Shown here: piece by piece, positions 8,439 to 19,200 of the stretch | Layout of the letters: each line of letters begins with the position of its first letter | Position numbering within the stretch: the first letter of the stretch is position 1 | Origin: Pseudoleptotrichia goodfellowii | GTDB lineage: Bacteria > Fusobacteriota > Fusobacteriia > Fusobacteriales > Leptotrichiaceae | NCBI RefSeq assembly: GCF_007990505.1 | Contig: NZ_AP019822.1 | Coordinates: forward strand, 1,178,001-1,242,000 | Direction of reading: 5' to 3' | Length of the DNA stretch: 64,000 bases | Program-made: the position numbers and the translations under genes | Notes under the pieces: generated by a model | Told to the model about the DNA's origin: nothing | The model's database searches: none | Seen by the model: only the letters and a program-made list of their open reading frames with translations

Positions 8439-9959
8439 TTGAAAAAAAGAGCTTTGATAAGTGTTTTTGATAAAAGCGGAATACTTGAATTTGCAAGATT
8501 TTTATATGAGAAAAATGTAGAAATAGTATCTACAGGAGGAACATACAGATATTTGAAAGAAAATGGGCTTGAAGTAACTGAAATTTCCGAAGTAACCAAT
8601 TTTAAGGAAATGCTTGACGGAAGAGTGAAAACTCTGCATCCGAATATACATGGAGGAATACTCGCTGTAAGAAATAATAAGGAACATATGGAAACTATTG
8701 AAAAAGAAGGGATTCAAACGATAGATTTTGTAATTGTAAATCTTTATCCTTTTTTCAGAGAAGTACAGACAGATAAAAGTTTTGACGAGAAAATCGAATT
8801 TATCGATATAGGCGGACCTACAATGCTCAGATCCGCTGCAAAGTCTTTTGCAGATGTAACAGTAATATGTGATACCGAAGATTATGCAAAGGTACGGGAA
8901 GAATTGGAAAGTAAAGGGGAAACTTCTTTAGAAACAAGAAAAAAACTGGCAGGAAAAGTGTTTAACCTCACGTCTGCTTATGATGCGGCTATTTCCAATT
9001 TCCTTCTTGATGAAGAATATCCGAAATATTTGAGTTTGTCTTATGAAAAGAAATTTGATTTAAGATACGGAGAAAATCCTCATCAAACTTCAGCTTACTA
9101 TGTGTCAACTACGGAAAATGGAAGTATGAAAAATTTTGTTCAGTTAAACGGAAAAGAATTGTCTTTTAACAATATAAGAGATATGGACATAGCATGGAAA
9201 GTAACTGGAGAATTTGATGAGATAGCCTGCTGTGCGGTAAAACACTCGACTCCATGCGGAACGGCTATAGGAGAAGACGTATTTACAGCCTATAAGAAAG
9301 CTCATGACAGCGACCCTGTTTCTATATTCGGAGGAATTGTTGCAATAAACAGAGAAATAGATGCAAAAACTGCCGAAGAATTAAATAAAATATTTTTAGA
9401 AATAGTAATCGCTCCTTCTTATTCTGAAGAAGCCCTTGAAATATTGAAAAATAAGAAAAATTTGAGAGTAATACAGTGTGAAGTTCCTTGTTCTCAGGAT
9501 AAACTTGAGTATATTAAAGTGGACGGAGGAATACTTGTTCAGGAAACAAACACAAAAATGATAGAAGAAATGAAAGTCGTAACTGAAAAACAACCGAGTG
9601 AAAGAGAAAAACAGGATGTGATTTTGGGAATGAAAGTGGTAAAACACGTCAAATCTAATGCGATTGTAGTAGTGAAAGACGGTACTGCCAAAGGTATCGG
9701 AACAGGTCAGACAAATAGAATATGGGCTACAATTCATGCTCTTGAACATGCCAAAGGAGAAGGAGAATCATTGGAAGGAGCAGTGCTTGCATCTGATGCT
9801 TTTTTCCCGTTCAGAGATTGTGTGGATGAAGCTGCCAAATACGGAATAAAAGCTATAGTACAACCGGGAGGCTCGATGAGAGATCAGGAATCTGTAGATG
9901 CTTGCAATGAACATGGGATAAGTATGGTATTTACAGGGATAAGACATTTTAAACATTAA
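8439..9959 (+). CDS. purH: Bifunctional AICAR transformylase / IMP cyclohydrolase
   Basis: PurH carries out the last two steps to IMP. The 506 residues divide into an N-terminal MGS-like cyclohydrolase domain ([24 protein letters not shown]) and a C-terminal transformylase domain (RYGENPHQ and [10 protein letters not shown] with the catalytic Lys-His pair; the family usually has Asn-Pro after KHT/S, here Thr-Pro). The start is a TTG at 8439 with GGGAGGA eight bases upstream, and no in-frame ATG fits better. A structured repeat begins 8 nt after the stop codon. Confidence 0.96.
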   Translation: MKKRALISVFDKSGILEFARFLYEKNVEIVSTGGTYRYLKENGLEVTEISEVTNFKEMLDGRVKTLHPNIHGGILAVRNNKEHMETIEKEGIQTIDFVIVNLYPFFREVQTDKSFDEKIEFIDIGGPTMLRSAAKSFADVTVICDTEDYAKVREELESKGETSLETRKKLAGKVFNLTSAYDAAISNFLLDEEYPKYLSLSYEKKFDLRYGENPHQTSAYYVSTTENGSMKNFVQLNGKELSFNNIRDMDIAWKVTGEFDEIACCAVKHSTPCGTAIGEDVFTAYKKAHDSDPVSIFGGIVAINREIDAKTAEELNKIFLEIVIAPSYSEEALEILKNKKNLRVIQCEVPCSQDKLEYIKVDGGILVQETNTKMIEEMKVVTEKQPSEREKQDVILGMKVVKHVKSNAIVVVKDGTAKGIGTGQTNRIWATIHALEHAKGEGESLEGAVLASDAFFPFRDCVDEAAKYGIKAIVQPGGSMRDQESVDACNEHGISMVFTGIRHFKH

Positions 9960-9967
9960 ATTTTATA

Positions 9968-10112
9968 CCTACTTTTTTGAAAAAAAGTAGGGCAAAAAAC
10001 TTATCAACCTCAAATTTTACATACTCAAAAATGCCCGTTCGCTACAAAAACAAAAAGGATGTTTTTGTTACGCTCACTAACACATTTTTCACGTTGTAAA
10101 ATTTGAAGGTTG
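9968..10112. repeat. Structured hairpin repeat, copy 1
   Basis: This is a nested palindrome in the purH-purD gap. A first hairpin, CCTACTTTTTT (9968-9978) with AAAAAAGTAGG (9981-9991), is followed by GCAAAAAAC. The main element has an outer stem of CAACCTCAAATTTTAC (10005-10020) and GTAAAATTTGAAGGTTG (10096-10112). Inside it are a middle stem (AAAAATG with CATTTTT) and an inner stem (ACAAAAAC 10044-10051 with GTTTTTGT 10061-10068). Copies 2 and 3 are at 26373-26530 and 28041-28185. The loops of copy 1 and copy 3 are nearly identical once copy 3 is reverse-complemented. The hairpin is not followed by a T-run on this strand, so it is not a standard terminator. Confidence 0.85.
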
Positions 10113-10179
10113 TGGAAGAGTATCTAAAAATTGAAGAAAATTGAGATTATATAAAAAATGTAATAAAAAAGGATTTTGA

Positions 10180-10329
10180 AAAAATAGAAAGAAATTTAAG
10201 AAAAGAAATGAAAAAATTGTAAGCAGTGATCATAAACCTGAAATAAAAATATGTCCTAAATTTATGAGGAAATGCTATTTGGAAGATTGTCCTGAACATC
10301 AGAAACCGGAGGATTTAAAGGAGGAATAA
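10180..10329 (+). other. Cysteine-containing open frame ending in TAATG at purD (small ORF or gene remnant)
   Basis: A frame opens after a stop at 10177-10179 and ends with TAA overlapping the purD ATG by one base (TAATG). It reads a charged peptide with three cysteines (ICPKF, KCYLEDCPEH) and an acidic tail. The only in-frame ATG is at 10263, which would give about 21 residues and has no clear ribosome binding site. It could be the tail of a decayed gene displaced by the upstream repeat, or a coupling leader for purD. I do not recognise a family. Confidence 0.25.
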
Positions 10330-11594
10330 TGAAAATACTTATAGTAGGTGCAGGCGGTAGAGAACATGCGATTGCATGGAAACTTTCCCAAAACAGAAAA
10401 GTTGAGAAAATATATATTGCACCCGGAAATGCAGGCTCAGAACTGATAGATACTGTAGAAAATTTGGAATTGTCAAGTATAGGAGAATATATAAATTTTG
10501 CAAAGAAAAACAGTATTGATTTGACTATTGTCGGAAGTGAAGAACTGCTGATGCAGGGAATAGTTGATGAGTTTAGAAAAAATAATCTCAAAATATTCGG
10601 ACCGGATAAAAAAGCAGCTTTACTTGAAGGAAGTAAGGCTTATGCAAAAGATTTTATGAAAAAATATGACATAAAAACGGCAACTTATGAAATTTTTGAC
10701 AGATATGAAGATGCGATGAATTATTTGGATAATTATGGAAAAGAAAATTTTCCGGTAGTAGTTAAAGCGAGCGGGCTTGCAGCAGGAAAAGGAGTAATAA
10801 TTGCACAAAATCTTAAAGAGGCAAAAGAAGCGGTAACGGACATTATGATTAATAAAAAATTTGCTTCCTCAGGAAATAAAATAGTGATAGAGGAATATCT
10901 GGATGGAAAAGAGGCATCTATCCTTTCTTTTACCGATTGTAATGTAATTCTGCCGCTATTATCTGCAAAGGATCATAAAAAAATCGGAGAAAATGAAACA
11001 GGATTGAACACAGGGGGCATGGGAGTAATTTCTCCGAATCCATACGTAACTGATGAAGTATTTCAGGAATTTAAGGAAAAAATAATGGCACCTACATTGA
11101 AAGGTCTTAAAAATGAGGGGATGGACTTTGAAGGAGTAATATTTTTCGGATTGATGATTACGAAAAAAGGTGTATATTTACTGGAATACAATATGAGATT
11201 AGGAGATCCGGAAACACAGGCAGTATTACCTTTGCTTGAAACAGATTTAATGGACATAATAGAAAATTCATTTGATAAAAGGTTATCGGAAGTAGAAATA
11301 AAGTGGAAACCGTTATATTCGTGCTGTGTTGTAGCTGTAGCAGGAGGTTATCCTGAAAAATACAATAAAGGTGATATAATTAAAGGAATAAAGGATTTTC
11401 AGGAAGATGAGCAAAATATATTGTTTATAGCAGGAGCAAAAAAGGAAAACGGAGATTTTTTTACTGCGGGCGGAAGAGTTCTGAATGTCGTAAGTTTGGG
11501 AGATTCCCCTGAAGAAGCAAGAAAAACAGCTTACGATAAGATAAAAAAAATAAACTTTGATAATATTTATTACAGAAAAGATATAGGGGTGTAA
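10329..11594 (+). CDS. purD: Phosphoribosylamine-glycine ligase
   Basis: PurD joins glycine to phosphoribosylamine, using the PurF product, with ATP. The 421-residue ATP-grasp protein has the N-terminal GGREHAIAWKL, the ATP-binding KASGLAAGKGV, NTGGMGVISP and the metal-binding EYNMRLGDPETQ. AAAGGAGGAATAATG gives a strong start. It is separated from purH by 369 nt that hold the structured repeat, so it may depend on readthrough across that element or on its own promoter, which I could not identify. It is the last gene of the cluster. Confidence 0.97.
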   Translation: MKILIVGAGGREHAIAWKLSQNRKVEKIYIAPGNAGSELIDTVENLELSSIGEYINFAKKNSIDLTIVGSEELLMQGIVDEFRKNNLKIFGPDKKAALLEGSKAYAKDFMKKYDIKTATYEIFDRYEDAMNYLDNYGKENFPVVVKASGLAAGKGVIIAQNLKEAKEAVTDIMINKKFASSGNKIVIEEYLDGKEASILSFTDCNVILPLLSAKDHKKIGENETGLNTGGMGVISPNPYVTDEVFQEFKEKIMAPTLKGLKNEGMDFEGVIFFGLMITKKGVYLLEYNMRLGDPETQAVLPLLETDLMDIIENSFDKRLSEVEIKWKPLYSCCVVAVAGGYPEKYNKGDIIKGIKDFQEDEQNILFIAGAKKENGDFFTAGGRVLNVVSLGDSPEEARKTAYDKIKKINFDNIYYRKDIGV

Positions 11595-11685
11595 CAATAA
11601 TCAGATTGAAACAGAAAAAAGAATTAGATGGGAATATTGAAAAAATACAGGAGTACAGTAGATCAGAATAATAAGAAGTATTTAA

Positions 11686-11738
11686 AAATTGTCTTAAACA
11701 GGAAAATTAATTCCTCAGTCTAAGACAATTTTTTTTAA
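11686..11738. terminator. Bidirectional terminator between purD and fabV
   Basis: AAATTGTCTTA (11686-11696) pairs perfectly with TAAGACAATTT (11721-11731). The plus strand continues into eight Ts and the minus strand into a shorter T-run. It lies between convergent purD and fabV, so it can serve both. The 90 nt between purD and this hairpin hold nothing I can recognise. Confidence 0.88.
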
Positions 11739-11741
11739 CAA

Positions 11742-12935
11742 TTACGGTTGTAATTTTGCAAGTTCGTCCAAATCAATATCAGCGTCATAATCGACATTAT
11801 CAAAGCCGAAACCGCTTAAGTTCATAAATTCTTCTCTTGCACCTTTATAATCACTTATTTCTTTGAAGTTTTCAGGAGTAACTTTATCCCATAAATCTTC
11901 CACTTCAGCTTGAACATCTTCACGCATTTCCCAGTTGTCAGGTCTTAATCTTCTTTCGGAATCAATTTCACGTTTATTTCCGTAAATCATATCTTTCAGA
12001 AGTCTGTGTTTCTGTTCGATAGTTCCTTCATGCAGTCCTTTTTCTTTCATAACTCTGTAAAGTAAAGCGGCATACAGAGGGAATATCGGTATAACAGCAC
12101 TTGCCCTTGTCATAAGTGCTTTGCTTAATGATACAAAAGCTTCTCCGTCATATTTTTTCTTTAAGAAATCGTTTAATGTGTCGGAAGTATGTTCCAAATC
12201 TCTTTTCGCAGCTCCGATAGTACCGTCTTTGTAAATTCCGTATGTTACTTTAGGTCCTAAATACGAATAAGCTACTGTCTTAAATCTGTTATCAATAACT
12301 CCCGCTTCGTCAAGAGCCTCAACCCAAAGTTTCCAGTCTTCTCCACCCATTACTTTTACTGTACTGTGGATTTCTTCGGGAGTGGCAACCCCCATAATAG
12401 TTTCTTCAATTTCTTCTTTTTCAAGATTGATTGACGGACCGACAATTTCTTTTTCAGTAGATTTTAAAGCCGATCTGTATGTAACTCCGTCTTTGGGATC
12501 AGTTCTTACAGCACTTGCCAAGCTGTAAATCAATAAATCTATTTTCCCGCCGAATTCTTCTTTTATATATTTTATAACATCTTGTTTCATTTCATTTGAA
12601 AAAGCATCACCCATGAAGTTTTTTGAAATTAAACCTTCTTTTTTTGCAGCTTCATTGAAAGCAATAGTGTTCCACCAACCTGCACTTCCTGTTCTTTTTC
12701 CTTCTACACCTTTTTCGTAAGCTACTCCGATAGTGTCAGCTCCTGCTCCGAATGCCAAAGAAATTCTTGAAGCAAGTCCGTATCCTGAAGATGATCCTAT
12801 TATAAGTACTTTTTTAGGTCCTGTATATTTATCTTGCGATTTTACATAATCAATCTGCCTTTTCACAAATTCGTAGGCTCCGATAGGATGATTAACAAGA
12901 GCCAAACTTCCTTTTAATCTAGGTTTTATAACCAT
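11742..12935 (-). CDS. fabV: FabV-type trans-2-enoyl-CoA/ACP reductase
   Basis: This enzyme performs NAD(P)H-dependent reduction of 2-enoyl-ACP or 2-enoyl-CoA and belongs to the FabV/TER branch of short-chain dehydrogenases. The 397-residue length fits the family. The N-terminal region has MVIKPRLKG and HPIGAYEFV, the nucleotide-binding loop is IIGSSSGYGLASR, and the active site is the family's Y-x8-K (Tyr235, Lys244 in YKDGTIGAAK). AGGAGG precedes the ATG on the minus strand. It is monocistronic, with its own promoter and terminator. Whether it serves fatty-acid synthesis or butyrate-type fermentation cannot be decided from sequence. Confidence 0.95.
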   Translation of the reverse strand: MVIKPRLKGSLALVNHPIGAYEFVKRQIDYVKSQDKYTGPKKVLIIGSSSGYGLASRISLAFGAGADTIGVAYEKGVEGKRTGSAGWWNTIAFNEAAKKEGLISKNFMGDAFSNEMKQDVIKYIKEEFGGKIDLLIYSLASAVRTDPKDGVTYRSALKSTEKEIVGPSINLEKEEIEETIMGVATPEEIHSTVKVMGGEDWKLWVEALDEAGVIDNRFKTVAYSYLGPKVTYGIYKDGTIGAAKRDLEHTSDTLNDFLKKKYDGEAFVSLSKALMTRASAVIPIFPLYAALLYRVMKEKGLHEGTIEQKHRLLKDMIYGNKREIDSERRLRPDNWEMREDVQAEVEDLWDKVTPENFKEISDYKGAREEFMNLSGFGFDNVDYDADIDLDELAKLQP

Positions 12936-12965
12936 TTTTCCCTCCTAAAAATAATTTATCACTAA

Positions 12966-12994
12966 AGTATACAATAATTATTTAAAATTTACAA
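12966..12994 (-). promoter_or_regulatory. fabV promoter
   Basis: On the minus strand TTGTAA (-35, at 12989-12994) and TATACT (-10, at 12966-12971) are separated by exactly 17 nt, about 30 nt upstream of the fabV start. This is a good match to a sigma-70-type promoter. Confidence 0.7.
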
Positions 12995-13092
12995 TAGTAA
13001 AGAAATTTTTTTAATATAGTAAACAAGTGATACAAACTCTAAAATATTGGAAATTTCAGAAAAAAAATGTAAAAAAATTTTTTTAAAATACT

Positions 13093-13120
13093 TTGAAAAT
13101 TATGTAAAAAATGTTATAGT
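13093..13120 (+). promoter_or_regulatory. Promoter of the giant autotransporter
   Basis: TTGAAA (13093-13098) and TATAGT (13115-13120) lie 16 nt apart, leaving a leader of roughly 125 nt before the start codon at 13252. The 316-nt divergent region between fabV and the adhesin contains this and the fabV promoter and no gene I can see. The tract around 13060-13090 is strongly A/T-biased. Confidence 0.6.
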
Positions 13121-13251
13121 AAAGAAATGTTATTTTTGTACACTAAAACATGTATAAAAAATAAGAAAAAACTATTATGATTAGATTTTTTTATAAGTAA
13201 TTTATAATATTCAACTAAAGAAAATTAAAAATAACAAAAAGGAGTGAAAAA

Positions 13252-16200
13252 ATGAGTAATAATCTTAAACAGATGGAAAAGGATTTAAGAGCATTGGCAA
13301 AAAGATGCAAAGATGTTAAGTATTCAAGAAGTTTATTATTGACTTTTTTATTGACAGGTATGCTTTCTTTTTCAGCGGGTCTTACATCTTCCGAATTGGA
13401 AAATACTGAAAATTCTATAAATTCGGCTAAAAAAGATTTAAATTCATCCATTAACGATATGAAAATTATGTTCAGACAGGCAAAAAGAGATAATAACAGG
13501 TTATTGAAAAATGCCAATTTGGAATTAATTCAACTAATGGAACAGGGAGATCAGGTTATAAAATCTCCATGGAGTTCATGGCAGTTCGGAATGAACTACT
13601 TTTACAACAATTGGAGCGGAACATACAAAGGATTGGGAGATAAACAGGAAAAATATCCCTATGAAGGTATTTATTCAAGAAGTAACTGGAAAGTCAGAAA
13701 TGCAATGGATATGGTTCAAAATAAAAGTACAGGAGGAGGTCCTTTAACTCCGGGAAATGATCCTTTGGGTTCGTGGCAAAACATAAGTAACTCTTCAGGC
13801 GGTATTTCTATTGACAGGGATAATTCAATAAGCTCTTCGACTAACGGAAACAGAAGTTGGGGATTGGTAGATTTGAGAAATCTTAAAGAACCTACATCGG
13901 AAGTTGAGATATTGGCACGTATTTCTCCAAAAGAAGTTACAAAACAGGCTATAACATTGAACATTACTCAGCCTGCAATAAACGAACTGGAGGCACCTAT
14001 AGTAAATCCTCAGGTAAATAAACCTCTGGATGCCCCTGTAATTACGCTTCCTGAAGTTGAGAAAGTGGAAATCAGTGCTTTAAATATAACTGCACCGAGT
14101 GCTCCTACAGCACCGACTGCTCCGGGAGCTCCTGTTATAAATATAAGTATAACACCACCAAACGCACCAAATGCACTGACAGCACCAAGTGCACCATCAG
14201 TGCCAAATATTTCAGTTACACCAAGTGCACCAAGCGTTTTAACAGCACCGAACATAAATATAAATGTAACAGCACCAAGTATTAATGCTTTGACGATAGC
14301 TACACCGCCGACTGTAGTGGCTCCGCAAGTTGTTTCACCACAAATTAAGCCGGTTGATTTTGTTATTGATCCGTCAGGGGATGCTAAAAATGGGTATATT
14401 ATGCGAAGTCAAGCTTGGAATTATTTAGGTGCAATCCCTACAACATTGAATGTAACCGAAAATCATAATGGTAATTTTGTTACTATAAATAACGGTGTAG
14501 GTAATGTATTTACTGTTCCAAGGACTCAAACAATAAATGTAACAAAAGGAAATAATAGAGCTTTAGTTGTAGATGAGGTAAATCAAACAAGAACTATAAG
14601 ATCAGAAGCTACGATTAATCTACAAGCTGTAAAAAATGTAGGAATTGATTTGCAGGGAGGACATAGCGGTTCTGCAACAGCTCCTACAATAGCAACTGTT
14701 GTCAATGCAGGAACTATTACCGGACTTGCAACGGATCCGAGTACAGGGACTGCGAATAAAGAGCACATAGCTTTTGGTTTCAATAATGCTGATGCTTCCA
14801 ACAATACAACAATGACACATATGATAAACGAAAATAAAATAGAATTAAATGCACCTTCAAGTGCCGGAATACAATTAAAACCTGAAGATCCTAATAACTG
14901 GCAACCTGGAAGTTGGGGAGTGACACCTCTTAGAATAGTATCAAGAGATCCTAAAAGTGAACGTGCAAAAGTATTGATGAAAGCTGATAATACAGGAACA
15001 GTTAATTTAAATGGAAGTAAGAGTTTCGGAATATTAACAGTGTTTAATGCCGGTGTTCCAGCAAGTTTGATGGCTCCGGGGGCTAATTATAACGCAAATA
15101 ATCATAATTTAAAAGCAGAAAGAAATATGGCAGGTGTACGTTATTTACCAGGAGGAGAATTGGGACGTTCTGCTCTTGCAGGAGATGCCAATAAAAAATA
15201 TATAAGTGGAATATACAACACAGGAAGTATAAATATACTTGGAGATGAAAGTATTGCTGTCGGTTTATTACAAGAAATACAGGAAGTAATTCTTGAAGGA
15301 AATATCAATATCGGAAATCAGGCATCACTTACTCAAGGAAGTAATGCAAACAGTAAAACAAAAACAGATAAAGTAGAAGAAGCAGTAGGAGTATTTGCGG
15401 GAGTACCTACCCGTCCTGTAAAGGTCAATGAAATTGATAGTATGGGAAATCGAAATACTTCAGGAGATGTAGTAGGTACAAAAACAGTAGAATTACACAA
15501 AAATATCACTTTAGGGGCAGTTGCGGAAAACAGTATAGGGGCTTTGGTTGGAGATACCTCTGTAGACCTGAATGACGGTAAATTAAACGGTACACAAACA
15601 ACAGGACGTAAATTGAATAGAAGTGGGGATATTACTGCAAAATCAGGCTCAACTATTACTGTAGGAGGAATAAAAAACTACGGATTTGTAGTAAATAACT
15701 CTGCTCATTCTTCAGAATTCGGTGCTACTTTAGATGACTTAAGATACAGTGTCGATAAAGTGAATCATGGAAGAGGAATAAACGAAGGAACAATAAACGT
15801 AACAGGAAATGAATCTGTCGGTTTTGCTTTAATAAAAGGTGGAAATTCTTCAAACAGCGGAACAATAAGTGTAAAAGATAATGCAGAAAACTCTATTGGT
15901 TTCTATGGAAAAGAAGACACTTTTGCAAATACCGGAACAATACAGGTAACATCTACTAAAAAGAAAAATAAAGCTATCGTTTTGGACGGACAGACGGCAG
16001 CGAATAAAATAAATTTCACTAATACAGGTAATATATATGTAAATGTGGGAGAAAACGGGAATACAAACTTAATCGGAACCGAAAATATAGGAATTTATGC
16101 TCAAGGAAATTATAAATTTGATCATAATGGCGGAACTGTAAAAGCAGGAAGCAATGCTATTGCTTTCTATGTGAAAGATGCAACAGGAGAAGTAAATGTA

Positions 16201-19200
16201 AAAGCTCCTATAGTATTATCTGACAGCGGAACAGGTGCTAATGCAGGAACAACAATAGGAATATATTCTGACGGAAATGCAAAAGTTAAGTTTAACAGTA
16301 CAAAACTAACAATAGGTGAAAGAGCAGTAGGACTTTATTCATCTGACGGAACAAAATTTAATAATACATTTGAAATTAACGCCGGAAAAACATTAGAAGT
16401 AGTATTAGGTAAAAATTCAACTTTTGGACTTTTAAAAGGGAATGCTACTTCACCGTTGTTAAGTAAATATTTAAATAATAATTCGTCAAATAAAATAAAT
16501 ATAACTACTTTTGGAGAAGGAGCAAGTATATTTTATGCTACAGATACTGGAAAAGCTGTTTTAGATTCTGATTATACTGTAACAAACGGCGGAGCAGCTT
16601 CAACTTCGGTATTGGTAGGAACAAACGGATCTACTGTAGAAGTTGCTGCAGGAAAAACATTGACAACAAATACCAATGTAGGACTTATTGCAACTAAAGG
16701 AAGCGGAACTGCTTCGACAGCATTAAACTCAGGAAATATTGTGTCCAACAGAGATAACGGAATAGGAATTTATACAGAAGGAAGTACAGGAACTAACAAA
16801 GGAACTGTTACAATGAAAAATCAAGCTTCTGTTGCTATTTTAGGAGAAAATAATTCTACATTACTTAATGATACCACAGGAAAAATAGTATTGGAAAAAG
16901 GACAGTCAGCAGGAATTTATGGAAGTAACTCAAATATTACAAATAAAGGAGCAACATCTCCAAATACCGGAATTTATGTTCAGGATTCAGGCTTAGCAGG
17001 AATTTACGGATTGTTGTCTAGTAATGCCGATAAAACTTTAAGCAATGAAGGACTAATAAAACTTGAAGGGAGTGCCAAATCAGGTTCGGCAGGAATTTAT
17101 GCAAAACTGACAAGTACTTCAAATAAATTGACTACTAATAACAGCGGAACTATTGAAGTAGTACAGACAAGTTCAACAGGAATTTATGCGGAAAATGCTT
17201 CTGCACAAAATAATACAAAATCAGAAGTTAATAACAGCGGATTTATTAAAGTAAGCGGAGCAAATTCGGTAGGAATTACAGGAAAGAAATCCAAAATAAC
17301 AAATTCAGGAACGGGAGCTAACAAAGGAATTGAACTTTCGGCAAACGGCTCTGCAGGAATTTTGGCAAGTGATAATTCTGAAGTTAATAACAGCGGAAGA
17401 ATAGAAAGTACAGCAGGAACAGGTTTAGTCGGTATTTCAGTAGATGGAACTTCTACTGCCAATAATAGCGGAACTATTACTATAGGGACTTTATCAAGTA
17501 CAGCTATATCAAGTGAAGGAGGAGCTGTAACAAATTCGGGAACAGTTACTTTGGCTAAAGAAAGTTCAACAGGTATATCCGTTAAAAACGGAAATATTAC
17601 TAATACATCTTCAGGAAATATAGAAGTAAAAGATAAAAATTCAGTAGGTATATATGCAAATTTAACAACCGGAGCTACTCAAAATGTAAGTAGTGCGGGA
17701 ACAATTTCACTATTGACTCCGACAGGTGTTCCTGAAAAATCGGCAGCTATTTACAGTCTCTACGACAGTGCTGCAACAGGAACTTTAAATACAACAAATA
17801 CAGGAACTATTGATGTAGATCAAAAAGGTTCAGTGGGTATTTTTGCTAAAAATGAAAGCACTCAGGATAAAACTAAATCCAATGCTGTTAACAACAAAAT
17901 AATTACTGTTAAAAAAGAAGGCTCTGCAGGAATGTTGGGAGAAAAATCAACTTTAAAAAATACTCCAACTGCTGCTAATGAAGGAATTATTCTGTCGGCT
18001 ATAAAAACAGCAGGAATGATAGGAAATGCAAAATCCGATGTAATTAACAGCGGAAATATAGAAACAAAAACAGCAACGCCTACAGCTGCCGCTGAGGGAT
18101 TAGTAGGAATTTCACTGGACGACTCGACAGGAGTTAATGAAACTTCGGGAAAAATTACTTTGGGAACTGATTTCTCTACAGGAATGTATGGTAAAAACAG
18201 TTCAACATTAACAAACAAAGGAAATATTACAGGAAATAATAAAAATGCAGTAGGTATGGCAGCTGATAATTCTACGGCTGTTAATGAAGCTGCAGGAACT
18301 ATAACTTTAAACAAAAAAGAATCTACAGGAATATTCGGTAAAACAAGTCAGGAACTAAGAAATAAAGGTAACATTATCGGAAATGCAGAAAAAGCTGTAG
18401 GTATAGTAGGAGAAAGCTCGAAAATATATAATGATAACGGAGCCGCAATTACTCTAAAAGGAAAAACTTCTACAGGAATATTCGGTGAAGTTAATTCTAC
18501 TGTTACAAATGCAGGAAAAATAGAGACTACGACAGCAACGCCTGCAAATGCCGGCGAAGGACTGACAGGGATTTCCTTGAATGCTTCAACTGCTACTAAT
18601 ACTTCAACAGGACAAATTATACTGGGAACAGAATACTCTACAGGAATATTCGGTGAAGCTGCTTCGACACTGACAAATGAAGGAAGTATTACAGGAAGCA
18701 AAGCGTATGCGGTAGGTATGGCAGGAAAAGCATCTACAGTAACTAATAAGAATATTATTACTTTGGATAAAGCAAACTCCACAGGAATATTCGGTCAGGA
18801 TAATTCTACTTTGCTGAACGACACAAATGGAACGATTACATTAAAAGAAGACAGTTCGGTAGGAATATATTCCAAATCAAATTCTGCAACGGCTAAAAAC
18901 CTCGGAACTATAGTAATGGAAAAGAAAAGTTCAGCGGGAATGTTGGGAGATGAAGCAGAGCTTGAAAACAGTAACTCTATAACAACAAAAGACGAGAAGT
19001 CTGCAGGAATGTTTGCTAAAAATACAAATGCAATAAATAAGAAAAATATAAATGTTGATGGAAAAGAGTCTGCGGGAATATTGATTCAGTTAGACGGAAA
19101 AGACAAAGTTCTTTCGGGAGTTAATGATGCGTCTACCGGAACTATTAATATAAACAATGAACTTTCAGCGGGAATGTTAGGAAAAATAACTTCAGCATCA

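Noticed and set aside
9968-9991. Standard intrinsic terminator for purH
   Set aside because: The hairpin is followed by an A-run, not a T-run, on the purH strand, and the same pattern recurs in repeat copy 2, so it is better seen as part of the repeat.
9968-10112. CRISPR array at the hairpin repeats
   Set aside because: There is one palindromic unit per site, not direct repeats with regular spacers, and no cas gene is present.
17862-18782. Long minus-strand open frames opposite the adhesin
   Set aside because: They mirror the repetitive codon pattern of the passenger on the plus strand, have no ribosome binding sites, and are low-complexity Val/Phe/Ile sequence.
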